A program made the translations under genes and the position numbers. A DNA stretch of 64,000 nucleotides from Ipomoea triloba (Eukaryota > Streptophyta > Magnoliopsida > Solanales > Convolvulaceae). Below the pieces are notes generated by a model. It had not been told where the DNA came from and ran no database searches. It saw only the letters and a program-made list of their open reading frames with translations. This document shows, piece after piece, positions 33,736 through 45,130 of this stretch. The stretch spans positions 22,419,494 through 22,483,493 of the forward strand of contig NC_044925.1 of assembly GCF_003576645.1 (NCBI RefSeq), given 5' to 3'. Numbering within the stretch: position 1 is the stretch's first letter; each line of letters starts with the position of its first letter.

Positions 33736-33834
33736 GTGTAGGGTAGATGGAAGTGCTAAGGGTTAATTTGGAGATTCTGAAAAGAAAAAAGAAGTTTAAA
33801 GACTATTCTGACAGAGTCTATTAAAGTTAAATAA

Positions 33835-34035
33835 TTTTTTGAATACCAGTAGACAATACCAGTAGACTTTTAAAGATTCTATTAAAGTCTGAATCGAATA
33901 CCAGTATACTTTTTAAAGAGTTTTAAAAAAGTCTGGATCCAATACTGGTAGACTTTTAAAGAGAGTCTAAATTGAATACCACCAAACTTTTAAAGTTATA
34001 AAAGTCTTTAAAAGTTTATAAAAGTCATGATTGAA
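33835..34035. repeat. GAATACCAGTAGACTTTTAAAG variants
   Basis: Four to five diverged direct and inverted units of about 45 bases, ending with TGATTGAATACACCCC. This looks like a small inverted-repeat element whose borders I cannot fix. Confidence 0.45.
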
Positions 34036-34188
34036 TACACCCCTTAATTTGGAGAAGCAAACTTACTTAATATCTGGAAAGATCATAGGGGCGGGGGGCC
34101 CATGGTTCGGTGATTTCTATTAAGCTTGACTGCTAAGGTTTGTGTTATTTATTATTTTCTTGGTTTGAGTTGGGAAAGCAATCCGACT

Positions 34189-34604
34189 AAGTCTGTTTGG
34201 AAAGGAGGAAAATAACTTCTGGAAAATGAATTTGAAAAATGAGTCATTTTTCAAAAAATAGTTTCATTTCCCGTTTGGATGTATTCTAGAGAACTGTTTG
34301 TGTTTAGTTCATTTTCTGAAAAATTGGTAGAATTGTATAATTAAACATTGTAATTATTTTATTTAAAATATAAAAATTATAATAATATTAAAATAATGTT
34401 ATTTATTAAAAAATAGAATTAAAAAAACGTAGAATCGATAGGTTTCTGGCGAAAACCTGTACTGATTTCCGAAAAAAATAAATTGATTTTCCTTGGCCAT
34501 CGGAAAACATTTTCCGTTGCCCGCGCATTTTCCAGGCGTTGCCAAACACCGAAAACTCATAAAACATTTTTCGAAAGTCATTTTATGAGTTACCAAACAT
34601 ACCC
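34189..34604. mobile_element. hAT-like MITE with TGTTTGG ends (tentative)
   Basis: The left reads TAAGTCTGTTTGGAAAGG; the right, inverted, reads TAGGGTATGTTTGGTAAC. Both arms continue with GAAAATGA/CATTTTTC-type inverted DNA. No matching target duplication. Confidence 0.5.
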
Positions 34605-34858
34605 TAATAGCAGTACCCTCGTTATCATATCATATGTGAAATACAAAAGAGTTTCTTTTCTCACTTGGTTTTGCAGTTGTGTAGAAATGACAAGACTATA
34701 ATTTATATAACCTTGTGAGCTTTCTTGAAATGTAAAAGATAGGCAAGTGACATACAAATATGTGAAGGATTATAATTTTGGATGTTCTTGTGTATAACAT
34801 GAATGGAATTACTATTTTGACTACATTTTTTTTGTTAATACGATATTCATCTATACTA

Positions 34859-35020
34859 TATATATATCATCTTCCTCAATATTCTCTCTCATCTCTTGCG
34901 TCGCCATGACCAGCCCTCTTTCCTCTCTCTTTTATATATATATATATATATGTATCATCTTCCTCAATATTCTCTCTCATCTCTTGCGTCGCCATAACCA
35001 GCCCTCTTTCCTCTCTCTTA
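34859..35020. repeat. ~90-bp direct repeat, two copies
   Basis: ATCATCTTCCTCAATATTCT and the next 50 bases, ending CAGCCCTCTTTCCTCTCTCT, occur twice. They differ at one base (ATGACC/ATAACC) and in the (TA)n run between them. 35030-36085 shows no other supported feature apart from a GAGAAGGC remnant near 35320. Confidence 0.85.
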
Positions 35021-36087
35021 GATGGTTTATCTCCTCTCTCTCTCTGTTGCTCTCATCTCCTATCCTATCCTAGGATATTGATATCATTTTTTGACATGCA
35101 ATGACAATGTTTGATTTGTGACAACCTTGTTTTTAGGGCTACAATTATTGTCTAGTCGACATGCAAAAAGTCACTGAACTCTCTGGCATCGACACACATT
35201 AATCTCTTCTACTTCCAGTTGATCTAATTATCATCTAAACACTCAATGAATCGTAAAAATTACTCTCTACGCTCCATACCATATACCATTCTAAATGCAA
35301 TTAAAAAACACTTGACTTCTTTGGTGAGAAGGCCGCCAGGGAGAAGGCGTTGTTTTTTTTGTTTTTTTTTTTCCTTTTAATTGTTTAATTTTTAAATAAT
35401 TATTATTTAATTTAAATTTATTAAAATAAAATTTTAAAAAAAATATTTTAAAATACAATAACTGTCACGTCAGCGTGTTACAAGGTCAACATGTCATTTT
35501 AAATTGAATTACATTATTTTGTATTTTTGGGAAACTTAATTATAATTTTTTAAAAAAATTTAATGATTTAATTGCAATTGAATGACTTATTTTACTCTTT
35601 TTTTTCTCTTATTAAAAAATATAAAAACAAAAACAAAACATCAACTAAACACAATAATTGAGTGGGGCCGAAGTGCATTGATATCCTAAAGGTGCCATTG
35701 AATTTTCTGCAGAAAATAAAAGCGTAATATATTAAAACATGGCTCGTGTCATGTAGCCCAAAAGTCCTTTTTCGTACCTAGCTTGCATGTGATGGCGACC
35801 TAACGCCTTCATCATATCTTTCAGTAAAAATCAAATCGCTATATATATATATCCCCTACTCTATCTCTCATCTTCTTCTCCATCTTTCAATTCGTTGCTC
35901 TTTTATTTCAAACCTCAACCAAATAAAGCAATCTCAGCACTGCAATTCATTTCCAATCAAGGAATGATCTACCACAACTTTCAAAGTACAATCTTTTCAG
36001 TCCCTCAAGCTTGATTAATATATAGCATCCGTAGCAATAATAAAAGTGATTAAAATCATACGCACATGCGTATTAGCAAGGTCATTT

Positions 36088-36276
36088 GGACAAATTATTG
36101 TGTGGACCATGGTCCACATAACGCTATGTGAACCATAAAAAAATGTATGTTTTTAATATACTAAATGTGCATTATTTGTATATTCAGTATACAAATAATG
36201 TACATCTCTGGAATACAATGTACATTTTAATATACTAAAAGTACATTATTTTTATACTGAACGTACATTATTTGTT
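36088..36276. mobile_element. one-ended MULE-like element (copy H)
   Basis: The left end GGACAAATTATTGTGTGGAC, followed by the palindrome GTGGACCATGGTCCAC, matches the family. The core carries GTACATTATTTGNATANTNA units as in copy G. The right end is missing. Confidence 0.5.
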
Positions 36277-36345
36277 GGTTCGAGTAAGGAGTAGATTCAG
36301 AAAATGTATTCTAGTGTTTGGTTCAATTAAAAAATATAAATGTTA

Positions 36346-36346
36346 C

Positions 36347-36412
<66 letters not shown>
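36346..36412. repeat. (AAT)n/(ATT)n microsatellite
   Basis: ATAATAATA units switching to TTATTATTA, self-complementary over about 65 bases. Confidence 0.9.
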
Positions 36413-36415
<3 letters not shown>

Positions 36416-36839
36416 ATACATTTATAGAAAATAACAAAAATAGATCATAACAAATTAGATATTACCAAATAATTAAGCTATTCTGAGAACGTAAGATGGG
36501 GTAGGTTAATACCAGGGTCCCCTCGAAATAAATCATTTCTAAAAATACTATTCTCAAGAATAAAATGATTTACCAAACCATGGAAAATGTCTATTATAGA
36601 GTATGCTATATATTGCATTCCCAACTTATTATGTAAATCAAAACATGATGTTACGCCTTTAAACTAGAAGGAAGAAAAAAAAAAAAACCTCCATTTACAC
36701 CATTGAACTTGCTTTAAAAAAAATCGATTGAGTTCATTTTACCTTATTATTACCTTTATAGCATGCTATCACTCATTTGTCAATTTTTACTGATGATGTG
36801 ACATTTTTTAGCATGTGGCATATGACATTTTAGTTGAGT

Positions 36840-37455
36840 TGTATAATAACAATTGATGAGGGCATGAGACCCCGGGGTCCATTTTATTGGAAAAGTCTTG
36901 ACTCAAGTGAGAATGGTGAAGCAAGGAGGTTGGCTCAAGTGAGGATGTTGAAGGAAGGAGTTCGTCGGGATAAAAAGAACTGGCCGCCGATCACCTCCAG
37001 CCATGGCGCTCCCAACGGGCCTTGTGCGCCACGTGGTGTGGCGATAGCACTGCGCCGTAAGAGGGGCGCAGTGTTGAAGGTGTACAAGTGCGTGGCTAGG
37101 GTGGTAAAGATGTGCTTATGCAGACGGGGGATGACATGGACACGTGGGTGGTGGTCATGAAGAGTGAAGCATCTCTGTTCACTTGGCAAGACATAGGGGA
37201 GCTCACTATAAAAAGGGTTAGAGTGCTCTAGTCCAGTGATTTCTTGTTCATTGTTTCAACTCATCAACCAAGGGTCGGTTTCTCTTGGCTACACTATTGT
37301 CTTTAGTATTTCTTAGCATGTTTTTTGGGTTATAGTATTTATTATTTATTTATTATTCGGGCCATCGTTTTCTGTCGATGTTCATGCTTTGTACGTAGTA
37401 TTTTGGGCTTAACGCCCTGAGCAATAATACTACTATTTTTTTACCCGATTTCAAC
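36840..37455 (+). mobile_element. possible solo LTR
   Basis: A G/C-richer block in AT-rich surroundings. It has a strong TATA box (CTATAAAAAGGG at 37207), a downstream leader-like segment, and an end of the form ACCCGATTTCAACA. The layout (regulatory region, TATA, short transcribed part) fits an LTR of several hundred bases beginning TGATGAGGGC. No second LTR, primer site or clean target duplication was found. The 108-codon frame in it has no recognisable motif. Confidence 0.35.
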
Positions 37456-37612
37456 AAAACCATCAATAATAATAATAATAATAATAATAGTAATTATTAT
37501 TATTATTATTGAATTTAAATAAAATAAATAATAGCAATAATTTTTTTAAAATGACCGTTTTTTTTTTTTTTTTTTTTTGCTGAAGAAGCACAGCTACTTG
37601 GTAGTTCTCACT

Positions 37613-39050
37613 TAGTGGCGGAGCCACAATGGGGTCAGTGGTGGCAGCTGCCCCTACTCACCCCACCCTTACCCCATATATAGCCTGTGTGTGTATAGTA
37701 CATGTTTAGATATAAGTATATGAAAACAGATACAAACAAGCAATTGATTAGTTGGCTAAGTTGGTTGATGTGTGATTTTACTTAGTAAAAGGTGAGGGTT
37801 TGAATCTTAAAGACTTCGTCCTCCTCTGTAGCGTTGGCTTTCATTTCCTTCTGTAACTTTTTTAAAATATTAAAGTTAACTACGTTTTTAAAATAATTAA
37901 TAATGAAATGTGTTTTCTATTTGAATTATTTTATCAAATTAATTATGTTACATATATTGTAGCTTTTTTAATATATATATATATATATAGCTAACTTCAA
38001 GTGTGACCTGGTCTTTAGGTGTGGCCGTGCGACTATTTTGCAGCCATTAGATGACAACAAGTCATCAAATAAACGCGCTATAATATATATGTGTTAAATA
38101 GACACCATTCTACGTACTAAAATTAATGCACCATATGACAGATAAAACACATCATTCCACACTATAACCAAATGCACCTATTCACTTAAAATTCATCAAT
38201 ATACGTAATAAAACGCATCGTTTTATGTATTAAAATGCACCACAACGTGCCTCATGTCAGATTATAAACATGCACTATTTACACATATTAAAAAACATGT
38301 GCTAAAATGTGCAACATTCTACGTATTAAAATGCACCACAACGTGTGTGAAAATGTACAATTCCACTTATTGAAAATTCACATCTCATATTATAAACATG
38401 CATTATTACATTTATTAGAAAATATGTGTTAAGTTTTCAAAAAAAAAACAAAGAAGAAGAAGAAAACATGTGTTAAAATACACACCATTCTACGTATTAA
38501 AATTCACTAGAGGACAGATTAAAACACACCATTCCACAACACAGTTACATACCATTCAACGTATGAAAATGCACCAGCGGATGAATTAAAACACACCATT
38601 CCACAACACAGTTAATGTACCAACATACGTTATAAAATGCACCACACCATGTACTAAAATGCACCATTTCAATTTACGTAATATAGATACTAAAATTACC
38701 ATAACACTCTCATTTAACATACGCGAATTGCAATTGCCAACATAAGATTAATCCAATCGGACGACACAGATGTAGCAGCACGACTGCATGGGAGTTCACC
38801 GCCGAATTTGAACTACTTTCTATATATATTAAACTATGTCTTTTAAAAAAATTAATAATGAGATGTGTTTTCTATTTGAATTATTTTATCAAATTAATTA
38901 TGTTACATATATTGTTATGAATATTTTTATAAAATTTTGATATGTTTTATTTTTCGTTCATATCCAACAATATTTATGATTATATTTTTAAGTGTTTCAT
39001 TTTTTAAACTACCTCCGCTCCTATTGAAATTTTTTCTGACTCCGCCATTA
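37613..39050. mobile_element. non-autonomous hAT element with nested insertion
   Basis: Ends TAGTGGCGGAGCCAC and TGACTCCGCCATTA are inverted repeats of the hAT type. They are flanked by an 8-base duplication TTCTCACT / TTCTCACC (37605-37612, 39051-39058). No transposase. The interior includes an 86-base direct repeat (37878-37963, 38832-38916) on both sides of a foreign repeat block. Confidence 0.78.
37970..38825. repeat. nested repeat block with ATTCTACGTATTAAAATGCACC units
   Basis: Begins with a G/C-rich border (GTGTGGCCGTGCGACTATTTT) and ends with a loosely inverted one (GCAGCACGACTGCATG). Between them lie ten or more diverged units such as CACCATTCTACGTATTAAAA. The design, inverted ends with a minisatellite core, resembles copies A-J but with different ends. 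Confidence 0.55.
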
Positions 39051-39059
39051 TTCTCACCC

Positions 39060-39800
39060 TCTTCGAATAATAGACGTTCTAAAGGGAAGGAAGTCGGTCC
39101 ACTACTATTACTTGAAGCAAGCTCAACGACCAGGAAAAGAATATATTTTTTTCTTGTGTTCCCCCTGAAAATTTTCTTTCTCAAACCATCTTCCCATAAA
39201 AATGTCATGAAATGACAACCAAAAAAAAAAAAATCTAAAAATGAGCATATCCAGATTCGTCTCCAATGATCTATCCATCCCTAACAATTAATATTTCTGT
39301 TGCTATTATTATTATTAAGATAATAAATTCATTATTTATTAATTAAATAAAAATGTAAATTAATACAAATTATAAAATGACAATTTGTTAACAAAGCAAA
39401 TAAACATAACAATCAATAAAGTATCAGTGATAACCTACTATAAGAGTAATAATCAAGAATTTTTTTAGTTTTAAGAACTTAATTGTTGTATTGTAACTAG
39501 ATCAGGGTTATTCAACCCTATTCTCTTTTCTTCTTTTTTTTTTTTTTTTGAAAAAACCCTATTCTCTTTTCAATTTATCCTTTTAAATATGTGACCTTCT
39601 ATTGCTTAAGCATAGCCTACTTCAAAGTTGCGGGCTCGTGAGGTTTCTTGGCGCATGCACGGCTAAGTTTCCCTCCAGCGCCGGTTAAGAATAGTGTTGG
39701 TGCCGGTTAAGAATAGTGTTGGTGCCGGCTGCGTGTGGGCTTTGACATACTTGCAAATTGCCAAATTGCATATGTAGCCATTATTATTATAGTATAGCAA
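39060..39800. other. intergenic; short tandem repeat at 39682-39729
   Basis: GGTTAAGAATAGTGTTGGTG occurs twice with a 22-base period. Nothing else is supported. Confidence 0.5.
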
Positions 39801-39814
39801 TTAATCCTTAATTT

Positions 39815-39930
39815 GCCAAGACCTTGTGGTTTAGTAACACCCGGTTACACTTTCATATAGAAGAGGATGAGTTCGAGCATAAATGAATGCGATATTGATT
39901 TTTTGTGCTTCAGTAGGTTGATAAAGTAAA
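39815..39930 (+). mobile_element. SINE (family 1), 3'-shortened, with 16-bp target duplication
   Basis: Flanks AATTAATCCTTAATTT and AATTAATACTTAATTT (15 of 16). The head CCTTGTGGTTTAGTAACACC gives an A-box, and GATGAGTTCGAGCAT a B-box. The tail is truncated and has no poly(A). Confidence 0.75.
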
Positions 39931-39949
39931 AATTAATACTTAATTTAGG

Positions 39950-40540
39950 AGAAATTTTTATTTTTTATCCTATGACTATTGGTGTGTTGTTAATTGCAGT
40001 CCACTAGTTTTAAAATTGTCTTTTTAATACCATAATTATTCAATTTTTCTCAATTTTAGTCGTTCCGGTCAAATTACCGACGCAAAGTAGCCAAAAAATT
40101 TTAATAGATAAAATAATAAGGACAATTTAGTGATTTGCTTCTTATCTTTCCTTTCTTCACCGAACGCCGCTAAAAGTAACGCCATTCCAGCCGCCACTTC
40201 AATATACGATGTTGCCTTTGTTCCTCAAGAAAGCTTCGGGTAATCCATTGATGTCCAACTTGAAGGTGATATCCTCCTCGGACGGATCGGTCAGGCTTCT
40301 CCACGATGAAATGTATTGATTCATTCCTAGCATGAATTGCTCAATAATAATAGGTCATGAATTTCGATAATCTTACCTAATTGAGTCCTCAATCAGGCCT
40401 TGTATCTATTGATTGTTAGAATCCATGATTAAATTAAAAAAAAATCATTATAACCGATAAAATTATTATATATAGTACGTTGAAGACTAAATTAGATAAA
40501 ATAACTATAGTCAATCAAAGAACAAATAGAAAGTTTCCGA
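39950..40540. mobile_element. incomplete MULE-like element with a coding-like insert
   Basis: The left part resembles other MULE arms (phrases like CAATTTTTCTCAATTTTAGTC). A G/C-rich insert at 40150-40310 follows. No right inverted repeat was found. Confidence 0.35.
40199..40304 (-). pseudogene. captured gene fragment of unknown origin
   Basis: In one minus-strand frame this reads SLTDPSEEDITFKLDINGLP and then EAFLRNKGNIVY before a stop. Composition and codon choice look coding, unlike the flanks. I do not recognise the family. It could equally be chance in a G/C-rich insert. Confidence 0.3.
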
Positions 40541-40894
40541 CCAGCTGGTGCACAGGTATGTATAAAGGGACATGATGAATAAGTCAAGATTTAATGTGTA
40601 ATGTGCCATAAGATAAAGTGGAATTTTGGCAGTATTAGACGCAACTAGCATCGCCAACAACTAACAAAACACTGCTTTTCGCCGTCTCGCCGACGTTTGG
40701 CAATATGGTCCCCTTTCAACTTCAATTCACATGATACTCTTCTTTAATTTCCTCTTCTTTTCTCTTCTCTTCTCAATTATATATGTTCTATAATTCACTA
40801 ATTCACAACAAATTATATGATGAACCTTAAGATTTATCTTGCAAAATATACTATGATCTAAAAAATTTAGCATATAAAGAAAATTTTCAGTCAA

Positions 40895-41095
40895 ATTAAT
40901 CAGGTTGTTGGTAACTTCAAGATTACAAGTTCGACTCTTAGTGACAGTGACCTATTAGCTCTTTTGGTTTGAATGGTCAGTTACAGACAGCCTAGGTTAT
41001 TTTATTTACTTGTAGCTCTTTACAAGCTAGAGCCACAATGCATGTTTTACTTAATGCGTATTATCAAATAGTGTTTGCGGGTTTTCCTCGCCATT

Positions 41096-41150
<55 letters not shown>
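40895..41150 (+). mobile_element. SINE-like element (family 2) with (TA)n tail
   Basis: TTGTTGGTAACTTCAAGATTA and ACAAGTTCGACTC look like A and B boxes. The 3' part ends GCGGGTTTTCCTCGCC followed by (AT)n. The element at 57003 has the same architecture and a near-identical 3' end. Confidence 0.55.
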
Positions 41151-41152
<2 letters not shown>

Positions 41153-41663
41153 GAAAATTAACATGTATCAAAATTTATAGAAAACCTTAAAATAGTTTTA
41201 TCGTTATGTGAGTTAATTATATTCATGGTACATTAGTTTAGGAGGAGGAAATGAATATTGTTCACTTTATCCATTTCTTTTTCCTTATTTTCTGACCACA
41301 CAATTGACTAATATGAAGTGTATAAATCATAGATGTGTGTCTGCAGGAGTATAAGAAATTAAAATACATAAATAAATAAATTTGATAATTATCAAGAAAT
41401 GGTCCCTCCTTATCTTGATCTATCCAGGTGTTGTTTTCTTATATGTATGGGAATTGATATGATATGATTCTCCCATTACTGTCGTGGCCTTTGTCCTATT
41501 TCTCCGTTCTATTTATTAAATCAAAATTTAATATTGAATAATAATGTAAGTTAAATTTTCAGATTTTTTTTTTCACTTTTCTCCTCAATTATTGAATATT
41601 TCTAATACAATCAATTCTCGAACCATTTACAATAATCAAGGACTACTAACTACAACACCAAAT

Positions 41664-41833
41664 GCCAAGGACCTTGTGGTCCAGTGGCATCAAACCCTTC
41701 CCTTTATACGGGAGGTGGTGGATTCGAGCTTCAATGGAGGCAATATTGATTCTTGTGCTTCAATAGGTTGAGAAAGTAGTTATGAACAGATACTGCATTG
41801 TAATAGAGTCAGTAGTATTCAAAAAAAAAAAAA
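41664..41833 (+). mobile_element. SINE (family 1), full length, 16-bp target duplication
   Basis: Flanked by AACTACAACACCAAAT on both sides (41648-41663, 41834-41849). The head CCTTGTGGTCCAGTGGCATC (A box) and GGTGGATTCGAGCTTC (B box) show a tRNA-derived Pol III promoter. It has a 3' body with CTTGTGCTTCAATAGGTTGA and a poly(A) tail. About 170 bases. The best copy of the family in this window. Confidence 0.88.
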
Positions 41834-41859
41834 AACTACAACACCAAATAATCATATAA

Positions 41860-43570
41860 TCATATCATCAAGCTAAGCAATGTAGGACAAATTAAATAAC
41901 CTTACAAAAGAGATTACAATGCAACATAGTTTTACTGGACCACTCCTAATGTGGGTATAAATTCAAAATAATATAATAACCTAGGGTTTTAGTCTTGAGA
42001 CTTTGATTAGAAACTCAGCTATTTTCATAATATTATGTGAATTTCCCCATTGAGCAAAGAAAAAAGAGGTTTAAGATTGTTCCATACCCAAAATCAAGGA
42101 TCGAACCCTTGACTTTATAAAGTAGATGGACAAATATTGAGTTGTATTTATTTTAAAATTCAGTTATCTTTCTACAATTTTTCATGCTCCATTTATATTC
42201 TTTAAATTAAGAAAATGCGTAAGTAAACACATGCATGTTCTTTTATGATGACAAAAATTTACAGTTCTTATATGAAAATGTACACAAAATAAACTTTAAT
42301 TTGCTCTTATAGACGTAGGAGAAATAATAGTACGAGAAATTAGGGTGTGAAGAGAATGTTGTAAGGTCGTAGAGGCTACTGTAGAAATGGGTGCCAATAA
42401 TATTGGAATGTTTGAAAAAGATCGATATATTATGGACCAAAGTCAAAAGGGTCGGTTTGACCAAAATTCAGCGTGTACCCTTCATATTGCATGGCTCTCT
42501 GATTGGTCTTTTGGCGCTATCTATCACATGGACAATTTGCACCCACATTAAAGAAACTAATAAGTTGCAAAAATTAGAGATCCAAACTATCATTTACTTA
42601 ATTACGTGCACGATAAATCTCCCACCTATATAATAATTAAAAAATTACAAAAAAGAAAAAGAAAGTAAAATTACATTAGAAGGATTATTATAAGATTATC
42701 CTAACAAATTAAAGAATTAAATTCGGTGAAAATTTAATATCCAAAAGATTGATAAATTTCAAATTAAAAATATTGAGCAAAATTGAAAAATGTCAACAAT
42801 TCAAGAATCATTTTTAGCATCTGACCCCTCCATAATCAAACCCTAAGACCAAGTAATCTTATAACTTCTATGAAACACCGACCTTATATAAAGACAACTA
42901 TTGTCTTTTTAATTTGAAGATTTCAACACATAGTCTAATGTCAAAAGGGAAGAGCCTCCAACGGACAAAGTTGACTTCAAATATTTTATTTTATTTTTTA
43001 AAAAAGAAAATTTTAAGAATTCAGACAAAAACTCCAAAGTCAAATGTGCTAAATTGTGTACTATCATGAGAAGCCAGTTCAGAAATTATACAGTACTACA
43101 AATCGTGTTGATTGATCAGGTATGTACATTTTGTATAATTATCATATTAATTAGTACAAAATTGTATCGTGCAAACTTTTTTATAAAGTTACTATACAAG
43201 GGCGGTGCAGTGTATGAATACTGGATAGGTGGTAGACTTAGTTCAGTAAATCATTTGAAACTTGTATTTGTAAAAGCAGTAGTTGATCTTTAGTAAAAAA
43301 GTTTTTGACATGATTCACAGGTTAGGATGTGTTCTCCAATGACGATACCAAATTATTGTGTGATCTTGTTTATTACTTTTTATTTCATAGTGATCTCATA
43401 AAATTAATACATCTCCTAAGTATTTGTCTTATGCCACTTGACCATAAAGTCTTTGGCATATATATTCATTTTTAGTATACTACATATTTATTTGATTTGT
43501 ACTACATATTTATTTTTAGAATGTTCATTATATTTTAGTACAAGTTTATTTTTAGTGTACTATAGAATAA
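41860..43570. other. intergenic, nothing firm
   Basis: A B-box-like AGGGTTCGATCC (minus) near 42105 may be a SINE remnant. Otherwise AT-rich DNA with no supported gene. Confidence 0.4.
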
Positions 43571-43579
43571 ATTTATAGT

Positions 43580-43676
43580 AGCCAAACACCTTGTGCTCAG
43601 GTAACATGTAGTGACTCTTCTATATGGGAGGACATGAAATCGAGCCTCGGTGGAGGCGGAGTAGTACAAAGAAAAA
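43580..43676 (+). mobile_element. SINE fragment (family 1)
   Basis: CACCTTGTGCTCAGGTAACATG and GACATGAAATCGAGCCTC match the head of the SINE at 41664. The 3' half is lost before a short A-rich run. Confidence 0.6.
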
Positions 43677-43829
43677 AACAAAAACCCACTGCTAACCGTA
43701 TAATTTGCCTCAAATCCCGCAATAAGGAAGAAAGATGTAAAATGGGTCAAATTTGAATTAACCTGCTATTTGTGGAGTTGTTGCTACTATCTCGTATATA
43801 TTGGGCCTGGAGAATAGGCTGAATCATAC

Positions 43830-44560
43830 CTGTTATACCCTACACTACGGTGCACATAGCAATGTGCTCCACGTACGTAAAACGACGTCGTTTCGGTGTT
43901 AGTAGACGCGAACGCGAATAACTCAGGGAATTCATTATCTATAATACACATAATCATTATCTATAATACACAGGACGTTTGCCTAGAATACACAGAATGT
44001 TTGCCCAGAATACACATAATATTGACACAAAATACACAGATGTTAGTGGACGCGAATGACTCCAGAGAATTCATTATCTATAATACACATAATTATTATA
44101 TAGAATACACATAACGTTTGCCTAGAATACACAGAATGTTTGCCCATAATACACAGAATATTGACGCAAAATACACAGAACTCATCCTCCTAACATTCGA
44201 ATGCACAAACACATCACAACTTGTGTTAATAACATGAATACACATAATATTTACACAAAATACACAGAACTCATCTTCCTAAACATTCGAATGCACAAAC
44301 ACATCACAACATGTGTTGCTAACATGAAATCACAACATGTGTTACTAACATGAATACACAGAACGGTTGCCTAGAAATCTAGAATACACAGAATGATTGC
44401 TTGGAATACACAGAATATTGACATAAATACAGAGACCGGCCAAAACGAGAAACGTGATTTCCAAAAAAAACGGACAATTAGTTTACAATGCTCAAAACGA
44501 CGTCGTTTAGGTACGTGGTGCACATTGCTATGTGCACCGTGGTGCACAGTATAATTTGCC
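43830..44560. mobile_element. MULE-like inverted-repeat element (copy J), perfect 9-bp target duplication
   Basis: GAATCATAC flanks both sides (43821-43829, 44561-44569). Inverted repeats of about 65 bases include GGTGCACATAGCAATGTGC, then CCACGTACGTA and AAACGACGTCGTTT. The right end closes GTATAATTTGCC. The core is a higher-order repeat: a 20-base unit with AATACACAGAATGTTTGCC, and a ~141-base block seen twice (about 43903-44040 and 44043-44170). Confidence 0.85.
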
Positions 44561-44722
44561 GAATCATACACCCATGAATTTCGGTCCAAAGAACCCAAGC
44601 CGTTTAATATAAATATAAAATGAACATGTATTAATTTATTTGACTAAATTGATACCAAAATGCCCGTTTCAGCCCAATGGGCTCAGATCCTAACTGAGCA
44701 GTGTACTGTTTTAAGAGCTGTT

Positions 44723-44912
44723 CTTTTTTTTTTTTTCTTTTTTTTGACTACCATTGACTCTGTTACAATGTAATATCTGTTCATAGCTGCTTTATCAACG
44801 TACTGAAGCACAAAGAGTCAACAGTTGACTCCACTAAGGCTCGAACCTACACCCATCATCCATGTGAAAGTGTTTGCCAGGATACCGGGTGCCACTAAAC
44901 CACAAGGTCTTT
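44723..44912 (-). mobile_element. SINE (family 1), minus strand, poly(A) tail
   Basis: On the minus strand the head ACCTTGTGGTTTAGTGGCAC, B box GGTTCGAGCC, body CTTTGTGCTTCAGTACGTTG and a long A-tail (T-run at 44723) are all present. It lies 160 bases from copy J. Confidence 0.8.
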
Positions 44913-45130
44913 GGTTGTTCATCTGTATCAGGAAAAAAAAAAGTAAATATATTGAACCTTCCCTATAATATTTGAATTTTGGTTCAAGTTAACTTTGAAT
45001 CGTTAGTTTAGAATCAGAACCAAATCATAGTCAAGACTCTTGTAATATTGTAACTCATAACATATTTATTTTTATAAAAATAAAGCTTAGTTACTTTATT
45101 TTTTTTCTTTTTGGATGTGAAAAGTGTTAT

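Noticed and set aside
36834..37189. 108-codon and 84-codon frames on opposite strands
   Set aside because: The G/C-rich block looks like an LTR; neither frame has a recognisable domain.
43863..43900. AAACGACGTCGTTT as a transcription factor palindrome
   Set aside because: It lies in the inverted repeat of a transposon and recurs only in its two ends and in copy L, so it is better explained as part of the element than as a host regulatory site.
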